64,000 bases of DNA from Peronospora farinosa (GCA_947646735.1 CANTFK010000983.1:434001-498000), one strand, 5' to 3'; numbered from the stretch's first letter, positions 43,443-55,245 are shown. Notes: generated by a model from the letters alone, not told the origin. Made by a program: numbers and translations.

Positions 43443-44299
43443 CTGGAAAGAAACATTGTCAATACACGTCATTTCGTCTGTTGATTAGTTTTCTTAGGCG
43501 GTCGTATTTGTATAAGAAGCTAAGACCCCTTTCGCTTTCACTTGGCATGTTGATCTGCTTGGTATCCCTTATGCATGGAACGAACAGAAAATTTTGATAA
43601 TCATTGGACCCGGTTTCTTCATTTCGCTGTGCCATCTATAAAGACGATGTCCGAGTCTGACAGTGTCTGCTATTGCACCCATCGTCAACGCAATATCTCC
43701 GTTTGCTTGGCGAGACATTCGCAGCCAGAATAGTCTTTTTATGCGGCAATCTCTCACACGTTCAGCACTTTGAGGACGTGCTGGCGTGCTGGTCTACTCG
43801 AAGTTGTACACGAAATCTATGATCAAGCACAAAACGACTTCGGTCGCTTTTAGATGGTCTCGGGTAGACCTTGCGGGGCGTTGCTCGTATGTCTTTTCAT
43901 TGTGTGTAGTTTTCATATGTTACTTTCCTAGGTTCCTCTCGACGCTGAGTCGGCCGAATCATTAGAGCTCTGTGCTCGAGTACCCGAAACTGCCCTAGCG
44001 AAAATGGCTAGTACGATGCAGATTTGGTCTTCACGGTCATTCTCCTACCGTAGCTACATGTACGTCTTGTCATCATGGTGGTACAAACACAAGTACCTAA
44101 CGGAGCAACGTCGAAAAACTTTTTCTGCTTGATTTCTATAACCTGTTCGGCTGCTATCCACACGGATGTTGGAGATAAGGGGGCTGCTTGAGTGTAGGCA
44201 ACCTAAGTGAGTGAGTGAGAAGGTGAGGTGTATTTGAAAACGCGTACGACCCATTACATCCTGTCGACAGGTAACAGAATTACCGTGGCCGACTTAAAG
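43443..44299. other. Gene-free spacer
   Basis: 857 bp downstream of the fusion gene. No ORF with recognisable motifs on either strand. It includes the fusion gene's 3' UTR, and the remainder looks like eroded repeat DNA. Confidence 0.3.
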
Positions 44300-44925
44300 T
44301 TAAGTACTAGGTAGAACTAGTTCGCGGACAGCCGAGCGCCGCCGCGCAAAGTCTTGTCTCGAGATTATAAGGTTCCGTGGCGTCTTTGCGGGTCCCTGGG
44401 GTTCGTGGTGTTCGGCTTGAGAGACCTCCAGCCAGTGGTTGACATCATGGTCCAGGAATGCCGAAGCCTCCGTGACAACACCTTCCTCCGCAGAAGCGTG
44501 CACTTGTATAGATGCTCCAGTGTCCATGGCGATATTCGCTATTCGATTTGCCATTTTGTTGTATGAGCAAAAGTGATGTCCGCAGCTGGAGACACCGATA
44601 TTGTCAGCAATTGATCTTACCTCTTGGAATAGCAGCGCCAGGTGTGGCTTGCGTGGAGGATGGTGCGTCCGAAGTTGCAAAAGCACAAGCGCACTGTCCC
44701 CCACGACATGCAGAGGTGAGTAGCCGCTAGCCTTCGCTTGTCAAAGCTCGTAAACGAGCCCCCAGTATTCAGCTACATTGTTGGTGGTATTTGCAGAACC
44801 GTAGGCCATGCTCGATACCCACATGACGCATGCTGCGTGCGTCTGAATGTGAAGTTGGACAATGACGGATCCTGCTCCGCCCGGTCCAGAATTTCCTCTC
44901 AACCCCCAGTCGAAGAAAAGCAGGT
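44300..44925 (-). pseudogene. Type I RNase H domain remnant (probably LINE-derived)
   Basis: Read with one stop, the minus strand gives the RNase H order: GLRGNSGPGGAGSVIV (beta strands 1-2), NNVAEYWGLVYEL with the catalytic Glu, a TGA, then HVVGDSALVLLQL with a catalytic Asp and SYNKMANRIANIAMDT near the end. The first catalytic Asp is altered (DWG in place of DGG). Such domains occur in oomycete LINEs and as stand-alone relics. The stop codon and lost Asp indicate decay. Confidence 0.65.
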
Positions 44926-46161
44926 AGAAGCCCCAGATAGATTGTCACGCTGTAGCGGTCACAAGGGAGGTGCATTGTCAAAGCCGATGAGAGTATCAGC
45001 AAGCGTCGATCGTACTCGTGCAAATAGGTGTCCGTCTACAGGCAACCTAAGCATTCGCTGCACTTGGCTGGTCTGATGATAAAATTTTGTCGAGTCGAGC
45101 TGCTTCGGGTATCTTGAGAGTAGTAGTACCAGCGGTTCATCGTACCAAGGTTAGCTCGACTTAATATGACTGTTCAGCAGGACACGTATCGGATCAACCG
45201 ATCGTTGTTGCAAAAAGTTGAAATGTGACAACGACGAGATAACGATGTTCGAATTCAGGATGGATATGTGGAGCTGGAAATTATCATGCTTACCTACCTC
45301 GCGCACACAGATAAACACGCGTCTTGTTCGGCGTCCATAGCTCAGAGCTAAGAGCAAAATTTGCAAAGAAGCGATAATGATTGTTCATTTGCCTCGTCTT
45401 GATCGACGGCTGTGAGGCATCAATACAAGGAGACGATTCATTTGGAGCGTGCGCCATAAAACATCGGATGGAGCTTTATGTTGGATGGCAACACTTCAGC
45501 GTGTATGCGTTGCCGCTGCTTGAGCAGGGTGGAGGATTGATCGGTCGGCTGAAACACGGAGCAAGCAAGGTTGCTCCGAAGTCTGGAATTGCATGTCTAG
45601 CTAAGATCTGAGTAGTTAACAAGACCATTGAGTCCTTCTCAATCCATGAGCCTTTTTTACCATTACTATCGACATTGAGCTACATCTATCAAGCGAATGA
45701 GTCGTGTATATAATGTGAGTAGGAGGAAGTAGATGTGGAAGTGATTAAGGATCGGTCCTTAAAGGAGCAAACCCTTGCTACATCTAAGTCCATTATTCTA
45801 CCAACTGGAGGTGTATCCTGCTATTTTATTTGGGAGTCTCGGAATTCCATTTACGTTTGGTCCATAGATGCTCTGAGTATCTTGGTACACAGACGTCTGT
45901 TTTGCCAACCTCAACGCACGTCGAATGCGAGGTGAATCCTTACAGTCTGTTCTGGCAGCGTGTCGTTTATGTATGAACCTGTCCTGGACAGATGACTCAC
46001 CTGCTGACCTTCACCATTTCAGGCCAGTCATTGGCCATCTTGTACGCCAACCACAGCGTTTCTTCAGACTACGCCACCGTCGTTGCGTAGGAGCTCTTGA
46101 CCCTGGCGTCACACTACAAGTGATAATCTAGTAAGAATCTCTAGCATCCTTTCGATATAAA
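44926..46161. other. Gene-free spacer upstream of the nucleotide-sugar transporter
   Basis: Only short unrelated frames. It must hold the promoter of the transporter gene at its right end. A minus-strand phrase around 46050-46000 (LAYKMANDWPEMV) looks protein-like but has no context to name it. Confidence 0.3.
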
Positions 46162-47574
46162 ATGGTGTGCAGCATCAGAGATTCTTCCTCTTCAAGCGAG
46201 CGTTTGCACTACGCCGAGGTGGTGCTGGATGATAAAGTCTCACTTCAAGAATCCAAGCGACTGCCTAATGTGACGATCGTGGATTTGCAAAGCAGTGGAC
46301 TAGCCGAGATGAACCAGATCTCGGAACGAGAGGTCATCGCCAGGAAGAAAAGCGTCTGGTTACTGGCTTTCTGCTGCATTGGCATCATGGTGTCCTTTAC
46401 ACTCAACGGTGTGGTGCTGGAGAAGATCACGACGCATCGCGTATTGGGTGAGCTGTCCATGACCTTTTTCTTTTGCATCTTTAATTCAGTAGTAGCTATT
46501 GGATTGAGTCACGTTCGTAAGGAGAAGTCGTCCACGATGCCGCAAAGTTTCTTGGCCGTCGTGGGAGCGCTTGCTTTTAGCTCAACTATCGCATCCATGG
46601 TGGCACTGCGCTATGTGACGTACATTACCCGGATCTTGGGCAAGTCGTGCAAGTCCATTCCCGTTATGATTATGGGCGTTGTACTCGGAAAGAAGTACGC
46701 GTTCAAGAAGTACGTGTCGGTCGCTGTACTCTCCATTGGTGTAGCAGTGTTTCTGCTGGGAACAGCTCATGAGAAGCAGCACCGCGCAGCACAGCACAAT
46801 GAGAGCCACGACAGTTTGCCAGAACACGAGCGTACTTCTAATATGGTGCTAGGGTTTTCGCTACTAGTACTCTCGCTAATATTTGATGGTGCAACTGGTG
46901 CCCTTGAGGATAAGTTCATGGAAACTTATCATATCGGTGCCTTTGACCTCATGTACTACGTCAACATGTACAAGGCTCTTTTTTCAGCGGCTGGAATGGC
47001 AATCAATGGCGAGGTGCCAGTATTTCTCCAATACGTGGTGCCGTCGCTGCCCAACCTCTTGATGCTCAGTTTGACGGGCGCCTGTGGTCAAGCCTTTATT
47101 TTCTATACCATTAGCAATTTCGGTGCGCTGACCACGGCCATTATCGGCACGTGCCGCAAGGTGCTGAGCATCGTGCTTTCGGTCTTCGTGTTCGGCCACG
47201 TGTTGTCGCTGGAGCAGGCGATGGGTCTGGGACTCTCTTTTGCAGGTATCGGACTCAATTGGGTGAACATCAGGAACTGCTTTGTCAAGCTCTCGCACGC
47301 ACATACCGCTGCGGCGGAGCCCTTTGGAATGGACGGTTTGTCAAAAGAGGGTTTACTTGAAAGCAGCAGTGACGATACTGCCGACTCGGAGTCCGACGAG
47401 CAGGAAGTACAAATCGCAACTCACGATGAAGCTGACGATGAGATATCGGCGGAGACGGCTCGTAAGCTGGAGCTGGTCAACATGTGGCACCGTCAAACAG
47501 CTTGTGAATCCGAGACGTCATCGAATGACGAGAACACGTCTGACACCAATGAAGTGGCTGTGCAGGCAGTGTAA
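46162..47574 (+). CDS. Nucleotide-sugar transporter, SLC35B1/UAA family
   Basis: Single exon, 470 residues with about ten transmembrane helices between residues 65 and 375, flanked by hydrophilic tails. Family motifs: RYVTYITRILGKSCKSIPVMIMG, DGATGALEDKF, and FGALTTAIIGTCRKVLSIVLSV followed by FGHVLSLEQ, all typical of UAA/SLC35B1 ER or Golgi carriers of UDP-galactose, UDP-glucose or ATP. The C-terminal tail of about 95 residues is acidic and Ser rich (SSSDDTADSESDEQEV), longer than in animal homologues. It could be phosphorylated or serve in trafficking. No KKxx retrieval signal is visible at the end. Substrate is not predictable. Confidence 0.9.
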   Translation: MVCSIRDSSSSSERLHYAEVVLDDKVSLQESKRLPNVTIVDLQSSGLAEMNQISEREVIARKKSVWLLAFCCIGIMVSFTLNGVVLEKITTHRVLGELSMTFFFCIFNSVVAIGLSHVRKEKSSTMPQSFLAVVGALAFSSTIASMVALRYVTYITRILGKSCKSIPVMIMGVVLGKKYAFKKYVSVAVLSIGVAVFLLGTAHEKQHRAAQHNESHDSLPEHERTSNMVLGFSLLVLSLIFDGATGALEDKFMETYHIGAFDLMYYVNMYKALFSAAGMAINGEVPVFLQYVVPSLPNLLMLSLTGACGQAFIFYTISNFGALTTAIIGTCRKVLSIVLSVFVFGHVLSLEQAMGLGLSFAGIGLNWVNIRNCFVKLSHAHTAAAEPFGMDGLSKEGLLESSSDDTADSESDEQEVQIATHDEADDEISAETARKLELVNMWHRQTACESETSSNDENTSDTNEVAVQAV

Positions 47575-47911
47575 TTAAAGCTAGCTGGACTTAACGTCGT
47601 CAAAACTATGAATCCCACCCTATTTAAAACATCACTTGTCTTGTAAGACTCAAGAACCCAAACAGCGTGACTCGTATCAGTACTCTATATAGTCATACGT
47701 TCGATAATGGTATACTAATTGTTTAGTAGTATAAGCTGTATACATTATAAGACCACTATAAATTGTGCTGAGACAATCCTCCCTGGCTTTAAGCGTCTTA
47801 CTCAGTACATATCTCTGATGAAACACATGTTTGTCCGTATTCCTTAGGTCACTATCGATAAACAACGTGTTCCATTGAAAAAAAGACTGGTCCACATTCG
47901 TCAAAGACCAA
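47575..47911. other. Intergenic spacer
   Basis: 337 bp between two plus-strand genes. AT-rich, no gene. Holds the 3' end of the transporter and the promoter of the Lys-rich gene. Confidence 0.35.
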
Positions 47912-48655
47912 ATGGAGGACGAAAAGCTCATCAGACTTCATGACGTCCTCTCCAAGCTTCGTCCTGGTGGTAAAAAGGTAAGCGCAATGATTCGCGCAAG
48001 TTTATTAAGTAGATGGGTAGCTATTTGCTGAATAGATGGCTATAATGTGGCTTTGTACGCTTAGGGTGGCCTTGGTTTCGCGTCGTTAGGTGGACGGAAG
48101 GGAGTCAAGCGTTCAGATGGACTGCCGAACAATGGACTGTATTCCATGTTTGTACGCCAAGGTGAAGGTGGTTACCAGCACAAGCACTGGGAGGAAGAGA
48201 AGGAAGTTGACATCGAAGTGACTAAGAAGAAGAGGAAAAAGAAAACCAAGCCAATCGAAAGCAGCGAGAGCGAGACGGAGGAGTTTCTAGAGAAGAAGAA
48301 TAAACGTCTAAAGAAGGAGAAAAAAGACAAGAAGAAGGCAAAACGTGCTGCGAGAAAAGCTGTCGTTAACGAGATTGTTGAGATAGAGGAAGGTCCTAAG
48401 AAGAAGAGCAAGAAGCGGAAACTGGAGCAGGTCGTGGCGGAAGTGGTTGTCGATGATAATGATAAGGAAGAGGTCGATATGGTCAATGCAGAAGAGAAGC
48501 CTAAGAATAAGATCCAGAAGAAGAAGGACAAGAAGAAGCGTAAGAAGGTCGCCGAAGAATCTGAAGAAGAGGAGCTAGCTACGGATAAGAAAACCTCGAA
48601 GGACAAAAAGAAGAAGAAGCACAAGAAGAAGAAGAAGACCAAGCATTCTGAGTAG
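47912..48655 (+). CDS. Lysine-rich, probably nuclear/nucleolar protein, two exons
   Basis: Exon 1 47912-47977, intron 47978-48064 (GTAAGC...CTTAG), exon 2 48065-48655, giving 218 residues. The N-terminal 80 residues hold a Gly-rich patch (GGLGFASLGGRKG) and NNGLYSMFVRQGEGGYQHKHWE. The rest is almost entirely Lys, Glu and Arg with many KKKK runs, likely nuclear or nucleolar localisation signals and disordered coiled-coil. I do not recognise the family. Gly-patch and rRNA-processing proteins have similar tails, but the glycine pattern does not fit a canonical G-patch. The antisense Ser/Phe-rich frame over exon 2 is a mirror of Lys codons. Confidence 0.75.
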
Positions 48656-48809
48656 AGTGATTAGGTATGTGGATGCTGGCGTAAGCATATAGAGGCAACT
48701 GTACTAGCAACATTCATGAATATTGTTTGCATTGAGAAAGGAGTGTCAACTGCGTGGGTGTATGTATATCTACTATAGCTCTAGCTTGTTACTGTCAATT
48801 GAGTAAACT

Positions 48810-51084
48810 TTACTGCATGGGGCGAAACTTTTGCCCCCGGCAGGTGGCGATTTCTAGCAGCATGCTAAGGTGCATCACGCGGTCCTCCAGTGTCTCGAGC
48901 TGCAAGAACCGATCCGCGTGCAGGTTAATAACGGTCCAGCCTAAAAGCTCTAGGTGCCGCGTCTTCAGGTCCACGAAGCCGAAGGTTTTGGGGTCCATGT
49001 CCTCGTCGCCTGGCTCCAGTGCCTGATAGCAGTCCGACGGACTGATCTCGATAGCAATTTTCTGTCTCGGTGCCACCACATCGAAATGGTAACCCGTCTC
49101 CGAAGCATACGAGGTTTCATTGGCAATCCCAATCTCATCGAGCGCAGTGCAGACGAGGTGGTGCAAGCGGAATGACGAGCTCTTGCTCTTCTTCTGGTGG
49201 GCGTTAAATGCATGCTTACACTCCTCTTCCAACGCCGGCAACAACCTCAAATCGACGGATCGGTCACTGAGCTCGCAGTCCAAATGAACCTGATACAGCT
49301 TTGACATGAGTACCTGCAGTTTAAATGACGGCATGTTTAGCTTGTTCAGTGCTCCAGAGTTGACCTCTTCAAACGTTCGTCGGAACAGATCTTCTTCGAA
49401 ACTTTCCGCAAACAAGAAGGACCGTGCGAGTGGAACGAGCACTTCAGCTGCTCGCTGTTTGTCCTCATCACTTGTTTTCTCATCGTCAAGCTCGGCCATC
49501 ACCATTTTGCTAGTTGCCTGCAACAATTCCAAAACCCATTCTTTTCTGCGACTTTTCCTTGGCAGCAAGTACACTACTGCCGTAACAACCATGCAGGCTT
49601 CGTGTGCGCGGATTTTAGGCTTGTCAGATTGCATCATGTACACGGTCTGCGCAGCTACAGGTCTGAAAGAAGAAAACGCCATTAGTTACGCCATTAGTTA
49701 TTCCTCCCGCAAGCGAGACTCTCGAATACAATTAACGTACTGCAGAATAGTAGACCGTCCCACACCGAGGCGCATCAATGCAGTCGTGAGATTGGAAAGT
49801 GCTTGGCCTGTTTTGAAGGCGGCAATACCAAAGTTTACTAGCTTTTCAGTCTCATCAATTAGTTTCCAAAATCTGCATTGGTCATAGAAATTGCGAGCAA
49901 ATTAGTAAGGCATGTAGCGACCATTGCAGCAGCTTAGCTGACTTACCGCTTTGTGTCGGCGGCATCAGGCTTGGCCGACCATTTCGCAAACAAAGCGGGC
50001 GACGCAACTGCTAGCAGCTTATCTTCGGGTGCTTCAGATTTGCTGGAGCTATTGTTGACTGCCTGTTGTTACATAAGGTACATGACATGTTAGACGTCAG
50101 AACTGCTAAATTATCGCGCATGCATTAGCATGATGATCCTCACCAGCAAGTTTGCTCGGGTCGTCCTCGTCGCTACAAATCGGCCTGCACGGTCAATCGC
50201 CGTTCTGATGTTGTATTGGTTCAAGTCAAAAGCCTACAACAATATTCGTAACTTTTAGTTTTGCGTATCATCACCACCGGACATTTACCCAATCCGTTCT
50301 TACATTTTCGTCTACCATGCGAAGTAGTTCCTGCAAGTCTTTGGCCATGACAAATTTTCGATTGAGCATAACATTGTCCGTCGAGTATTGCTGAATGTTG
50401 TCCACTCTGCGAATCTGAAGCAAGTCCTTAAGTTCTGGTTGAGTCTCCGCCATTAAAATTAATTCTGACCACATCGTAAAGCTCAACTGAGACGACGGAT
50501 ATCCCGACAATGATATCAATGGTGACTGATGCTCTGGCATTTGTACTGCTACACAGGACGCACTGAACAAGATCTTATCCGATGAAAAGATTCGTGCCAG
50601 TGTACCAACTTGATAATTACACTTGAGACAGAGCATCTTGTGTTTTTTCCAATTTGCGTTATTTTCTTGTACGGATTCTTCTGGGACTAAATTCTTAAAA
50701 GGTTCATCAGTTGAACTGGATACATGAATACCATTTCTCCTATTACGACCAAGAGATCAAGACACAAGATCACATTTTAGTATCAAAATGGTACATAGAA
50801 TAGAGTCCCATTTACTAATTTTTTTGTTACCATTTAAAAAAGACCAAATCTTTCGTGGTACTTAATGTTGTATTGCAATTATTGCAGACCAATCGTGGTA
50901 TTGATTTGTCATTTGTATCATCCATCGCTGCCGATTCACTGGGTGTAGGGTACGTAGCACTGAATGAAAAATTGCGTTGAATTGGTGATGCATTACTGAT
51001 CATATAAGAGAGAAGATGCAATGGTTTTAAAGTGCATAAGACACTTGTACGTGGCAAAAGTCGACTACGCACTGCCTGCATCAT
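48810..51084 (-). CDS. Mitochondrial RAP-domain RNA-binding protein with N-terminal zinc motif
   Basis: Six exons fit in phase: 51084-50831, 50739-50289, 50233-50144, 50062-49947, 49872-49741, 49662-48810, for 631 residues. The Arg-rich start (MMQAVRSRLLPRTS) looks like a mitochondrial presequence. Residues about 65-135 contain two CxxC pairs (LVCNNCNTTL and LCLKCNYQVG) separated by about 60 residues, suggesting one zinc site. The middle is helical. The C-terminus is a RAP domain: YHFDVVAPRQKIAIEI, then GFVDLKTRHLELLGWTVI. RAP proteins (FASTK group, apicomplexan and algal factors) act on organelle RNA. The zinc-plus-RAP order is unusual to me. Confidence 0.8.
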
Positions 51085-51216
51085 GTGAACGGCTGGAATG
51101 GTGTGTAAATGGTAAATGTTGCACGTAGAAAGTGTTGCACGAAGAAAATTTGTATTAACGGGGCTTTTTTTCCATCAAAAGTATATATGTTGCTCGAATG
51201 GTTTGGGACTCTTACG

Positions 51217-52472
51217 TTAGGACATTGAGGAGGGCACGACGTAAATAAATTCTTCGTGACTCTGGGCACAACTTGTCGAACAGCTGTATACAATGAGACT
51301 AAGCCAATCCATCCCACCTGCCGGTCCTACGATCTTGCAAATTCCATCCGAAGTTGCGATTGTAGATTTGTTTTTCATCAACAAAGTGTCGGCTACTGCA
51401 TATTCGTCGACTTTGAGAAAATAATTGATGGTCGGGGTCAATTGCATTTCAAAAGTGCGTTCTTGTCCACATCCAGGACAATGCGGAACCTTTAAGTCTT
51501 TAGGTACCACGACTGGCCACAATGGTTCACCACCATAATCATAGCGTAGGCATTGCAAAGGACAACGACTGATACGTTTTTGAAATCGCAGTAGATGCCG
51601 CTGGTTCGCCGGCGTTTTCTCATACGATTCACCGGTTGAGGATGCAGCATTAGATGACTGTACTGCATTCTGTTTCTTCTTTAGATTTGTCATGATGTTG
51701 CGTAAGTCTCCAATTTCTGCAGACTTTTCCACTTCCTCTTGCTTCATGTACTCCTCAAGTAGTTGATTTTCATGTGCAAAGTCACATTCACCCGTGTAAT
51801 CTTCGTATGGTTCATCCATCACTTCAATCAACAAAGCCGCAAAGGCATTTTGATCGGTAGGTAAAGTATTTGCTTTCACATTTCCAATCTTCTTAAATGC
51901 TGGAGTCAACTTGGTTGTCTTTGTGCTTTTCTTCATTGCATCGTCACGTTGCTGCAAAAGTGCTTCAAGATCCACAAGATCAGCTGATGAAGTTTGCAAG
52001 TTGCTATCATCTTCATCGTCACTCCAATCACTATCGTCGCTTCCTAATCCCCATGCGACCTTCATTTGCTCTGTCACATTTTCAATCCTCTCCAAAGCCG
52101 GAGCTTCTTTCATCGGCTCAACCTGATCGCGCAATACTCTCCAGCTGCCCTCAAATTCGGTGCACGACACTGAGTTGCACCCAAAGACGTAGAGCGTCCG
52201 ATCCATTTCCACTGGAGCGTAAACTTGTGCAACTAAGAACAACTTATTGCAACAATTCGAGCATGTTAAGCTTGCGGCCTCCGATGGTGGCTCTGAATAC
52301 CAAGCCTAGAGATCAACAAACATCCATACGTGTGTTATAACATTGATAGACACTAGAAAATATCAAGTACACGACATACCGGTGTACCTCCTGCCTTGCA
52401 AACATATGGTGAGCTATTATCCACGCTCTGACGTTCCTGAATTGAGCCCAACAATACGATACGCTCTTCCAT
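51217..52472 (-). CDS. PDCD2/TSR4-family protein
   Basis: Two exons, 52472-52380 and 52305-51217, joined by a 74 bp intron, for 393 residues. Exon 1 starts MEERIVLLGSIQE. Exon 2 opens AWYSEPPSEAASLTCSNCCN, carrying the N-terminal Cys pair of PDCD2, then VAQVYAPVEMDRTLYVFGC. An acidic linker with SDDSDWSDDEDD follows, and the C-terminal PDCD2_C domain (RYDYGGEPLWP, VPHCPGCGQERTFEMQLTP, SCAQSHEEFIYVVPS). Family members TSR4, PDCD2 and PDCD2L chaperone ribosomal protein uS5 (RPS2) into the 40S subunit. Only 132 bp separate it from the RAP gene. The divergent Mic10 gene starts 182 bp upstream. Confidence 0.92.
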
Positions 52473-52654
52473 TACAGTGATTGGTTCGAATCCGTCGGGT
52501 CTACTAATTATAACAAACAACAATTTGATTTAACATGTGTATAGTTCATTCTGTTTAGTAGTTTATTCAATATTACGACTTATCGAATATCAGAGAGGTT
52601 AAAGTCCGGTCCTCACGTCTGAATTCCAATCAAACGTATACGAGCGACAGTAAT

Positions 52655-53033
52655 ATGAGCGATAACAAGGAGATCCCGTCCGAGTACCGTATCTCTGAAA
52701 AATGGGACAAATGTCTTGAGAACTTTACACTTTATTTTGGTGCTGGTCTTGTGGCTGGTGGCCTCACGTCTCTTGTGCTCGCACGTACGTGATGTCGATG
52801 CTTTAAAAGTATAGGAAACGGACACTTTTGACGTTTTGTCTTTGATTTATTCTACAGGTTCTGGTGCTGGTCGTGGACTGATCACGGGTCTCGGTGCAGG
52901 TACGGGGGCTGGATCAAGCTGGACAACGTGTCAGATGGCGTTTGCAGGTGATGTTAATGCACAGACAGCTCTGAAAAAGACGGAAAAGGCTGTGGATGAT
53001 TTCAAGGAGAAGATCAAGAAGAGCTCTAACTAA
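52655..53033 (+). CDS. MICOS complex subunit Mic10 (MINOS1)
   Basis: Exons 52655-52784 and 52858-53033 with a 73 bp intron (GTACGT...CTACAG), split Arg codon, 101 residues. It has SEKWDKCLENFTLYFGAGLVAG in two parts, then a second hydrophobic hairpin helix with the glycine ladder TGLGAGTGAGSSW, the oligomerisation motif of Mic10, which shapes mitochondrial crista junctions. The C-terminus is a charged helix (KKTEKAVDDFKEKIKK). Length fits the family (about 80-100). The second exon alone would miss the first transmembrane helix, so the spliced model is needed. Confidence 0.9.
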
Positions 53034-53208
53034 ATGTTGGATTCCACGTAAAAGGAGAGGAAGTGGCGGAACAAAACAGATTAATGGAGTTGAAAAAAAG
53101 AGCACGGAATATAATACTATGACGGTGGTGGTTTAAGCATCTTGATGGTGCTTTTTGTGCTTCTTTAGCTCTTGTGAAGTAGCACTGGCACGGCAAGAAA
53201 GGAGTAGG

Positions 53209-54299
53209 CTATGTCTGTTCCAAGCAAAACTCATACTCGCCATCACCGACTTCCACTTTAATGGGTTTGTTAAGCGTGAGCTCATACGGCACATGAGCCT
53301 CTAGATCGACATCGTTGATACGAGTACCATTCGTACTGTCGAGGTCGATAAAGAAAAGTTTTCCTGTCGTCTCCATTTTTATCTGTAAGTGGATATTTGT
53401 CAGGTTCTTGTGTAACAATGACGCCAAAAGCAGAAGAATGTACCTCTCCATGTGATGTAGAAAGCTCCGAGTCCTTTGGCACGCTCAAGCCACGAGGTGG
53501 ACGAAATTTTCGACCAGTAGAACGGCCGATAAAGCATGACGTATGCCGTTTCTGCAAGGAATGAAATAGATCAATGTTATCCATGGCTTTTTCGTGTATT
53601 GTAATTGCAGATAAATGGCTCAAACGAGACTCACCACGTCGATATCCAGGCAAAATCTCTTTCCACGATGTGGTCCGGTGATGCATCGAATTGTAATCGT
53701 AACAGCTCGCGGAGTGATATTGTCATCTATTTACAATAAAACACATTGTGAGTGCATTACCACCTGACAATATCGATCAAAGCTGCATCCTAACCTTTGT
53801 CAATGTTCTCTTTTTCCATCTGAAGTGCATCCAGTAACACTTGTTTACCCTTCTCTAGCTCCCGACGAAGCTCATTTGCTTGCAATTGCGCTTGTTCCAC
53901 CAGTTTCTTCAGGACACAAATCCCGTTAAAATAAGCGGTAAGTGCGTCACAATCGCCCGACAGCTCTTCGAGATAGCGTGAACAGACGTACTTTCGATAA
54001 CGCCTGGCAATCTTGTAACAAGAATTTCTGGACATCAATCTCCTCTAACGTCGAAACAGATTTTTCGCTGTCGTGTGGACACTTTTCAGTCGCTCGTGCT
54101 ATTTACCCCAGCACAATAACACCATAACGTTAAGTTAAATAGAAACTTATCGTGGCAAATAAGATAATGACGCTACACAGCGTAACCAGTAGACTCTATT
54201 ATATTCTCATCTAACAACGCACGCACCTCTTTTTGTCAATGGCGAATCTTCTTGCTCCTTGCTCGTCGCATCTGCAGCCACTATTTGCTTCCGCTTCAT
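53209..54299 (-). CDS. FHA-domain protein, six exons
   Basis: Exons in phase: 54299-54227, 54098-53992, 53906-53795, 53726-53635, 53551-53444, 53382-53209, for 221 residues. The N-terminus has a basic nuclear-type start (MKRKQIVAAD) and a coiled-coil (QANELRRELEKGKQVLLDAL). The FHA domain spans about residues 105-215: HRGKRFCLDI, FIGRSTGRKFRPPRG, DSELSTSHGE and DLDSTNGTRIN, with the phosphothreonine-binding Arg, Ser, His and Asn all in place. The acceptor of exon 3 (CCTGAAG) is weak. FHA domains bind phosphothreonine peptides. Partner unknown. It shares a 124 bp divergent promoter with the GAS41 gene. Confidence 0.82.
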
Positions 54300-54423
54300 C
54301 GGTACCAATAGCGCTATCGGAAACAGTGCGGTAACGTTTTTAGTGTTAAAACCTGTTTATTCTAATACATAAATCCAGCAATTTCGACACGTTAGAAACA
54401 TTCATAACTGTTATTTAGAAATC

Positions 54424-55245
54424 ATGTCGGACGAGCGTCAAAAGAATGTGGTAGTAAGTAAACCCATTCTGTATGGGTCTGTGGCCACGTATCTTGGACG
54501 CAAAGCCGAGGAGACCAAGACGCATCGCTGGTCGATTTACTTGCGTGGTGTGGACAATGAAGACTTGTCTTATATGATCAGCAAAGTCGTCATTAGTCTG
54601 CATGTGAGCTTCGCTAATCCTGTCCGAGGTGCGTTTATCTATCTACCTATCAGTTATGTTATAAAACTTGACGTGATGATGATTGCTTATAAAGTGCTTA
54701 CGGAGCCGCCGTACGAGGTCACGGAACTTGGATGGGGCGAGTTTGAGACACGTATCCAGATCTATTTCCATGATCCAAACGAACGGCCGATCAGCATCAT
54801 CCATTTGCTGGTGCTATATCCGCCAAATAGCCAACCTGCTAGCACTAAAAAGGTGACAATGTGACCTTGTTGTTATTAACTTTTAGAGTTCTAACACTTA
54901 TCAATATGATACTAACAGCCCGTGATAAGCGAGTTTTACGACGAGCTCGTGTTTAATGAGCCAACGGAGTTCTTTTATAAGAAATTGATGGCTGGACCGG
55001 ATCGGAAATCTCCACCACTGACTATGCAGGACCATCTGCCGACCTATTCGGACGTGGAAGTGCTCAAGACGTTGGCTCGTGCTGAGACGTTTGTGAAAAA
55101 GGAGGTTCAGGACACAAAAACCCTTTTGTTGAGTGCTGAATTGGAGGTCATGGAGCTCAAGGAACGCATCGCCGAACACACGAAGAAGAAGAAACAGGCC
55201 GACAAGTTGGCTGCTGCAGCAGCAAACCCGATCATCATACCTTGA
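54424..55245 (+). CDS. YEATS-domain protein GAS41/YAF9
   Basis: Exons 54424-54628, 54695-54852, 54919-55245, 229 residues. The YEATS domain reads SKPILYGSVATYLG, HRWSIYLRGVDNEDLSYMI, and (across intron 1) [22 protein letters not shown], then IYFHDPNERP, including the aromatic cage Trp-Gly region that reads acetyl-lysine. The third exon gives PVISEFYDELVFNEPTEFFY and a C-terminal coiled-coil that in homologues binds the SWR1/TIP60 and NuA4 complexes. An acceptor with a perfect TACTAAC branch-like site precedes exon 3. It is the usual length for the family (about 227 in human). Confidence 0.93.

Noticed and set aside
48172..48642. Long Ser/Phe-rich minus frame of 156 codons
   Set aside because: It is the mirror of AAG/GAG-rich codons of the Lys-rich gene and has no family resemblance.
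52480..52500. TTGGTTCGAATCCGT resembling a tRNA T-arm
   Set aside because: No matching acceptor, D-arm or anticodon arm nearby; it lies just upstream of the PDCD2 start on the other strand.
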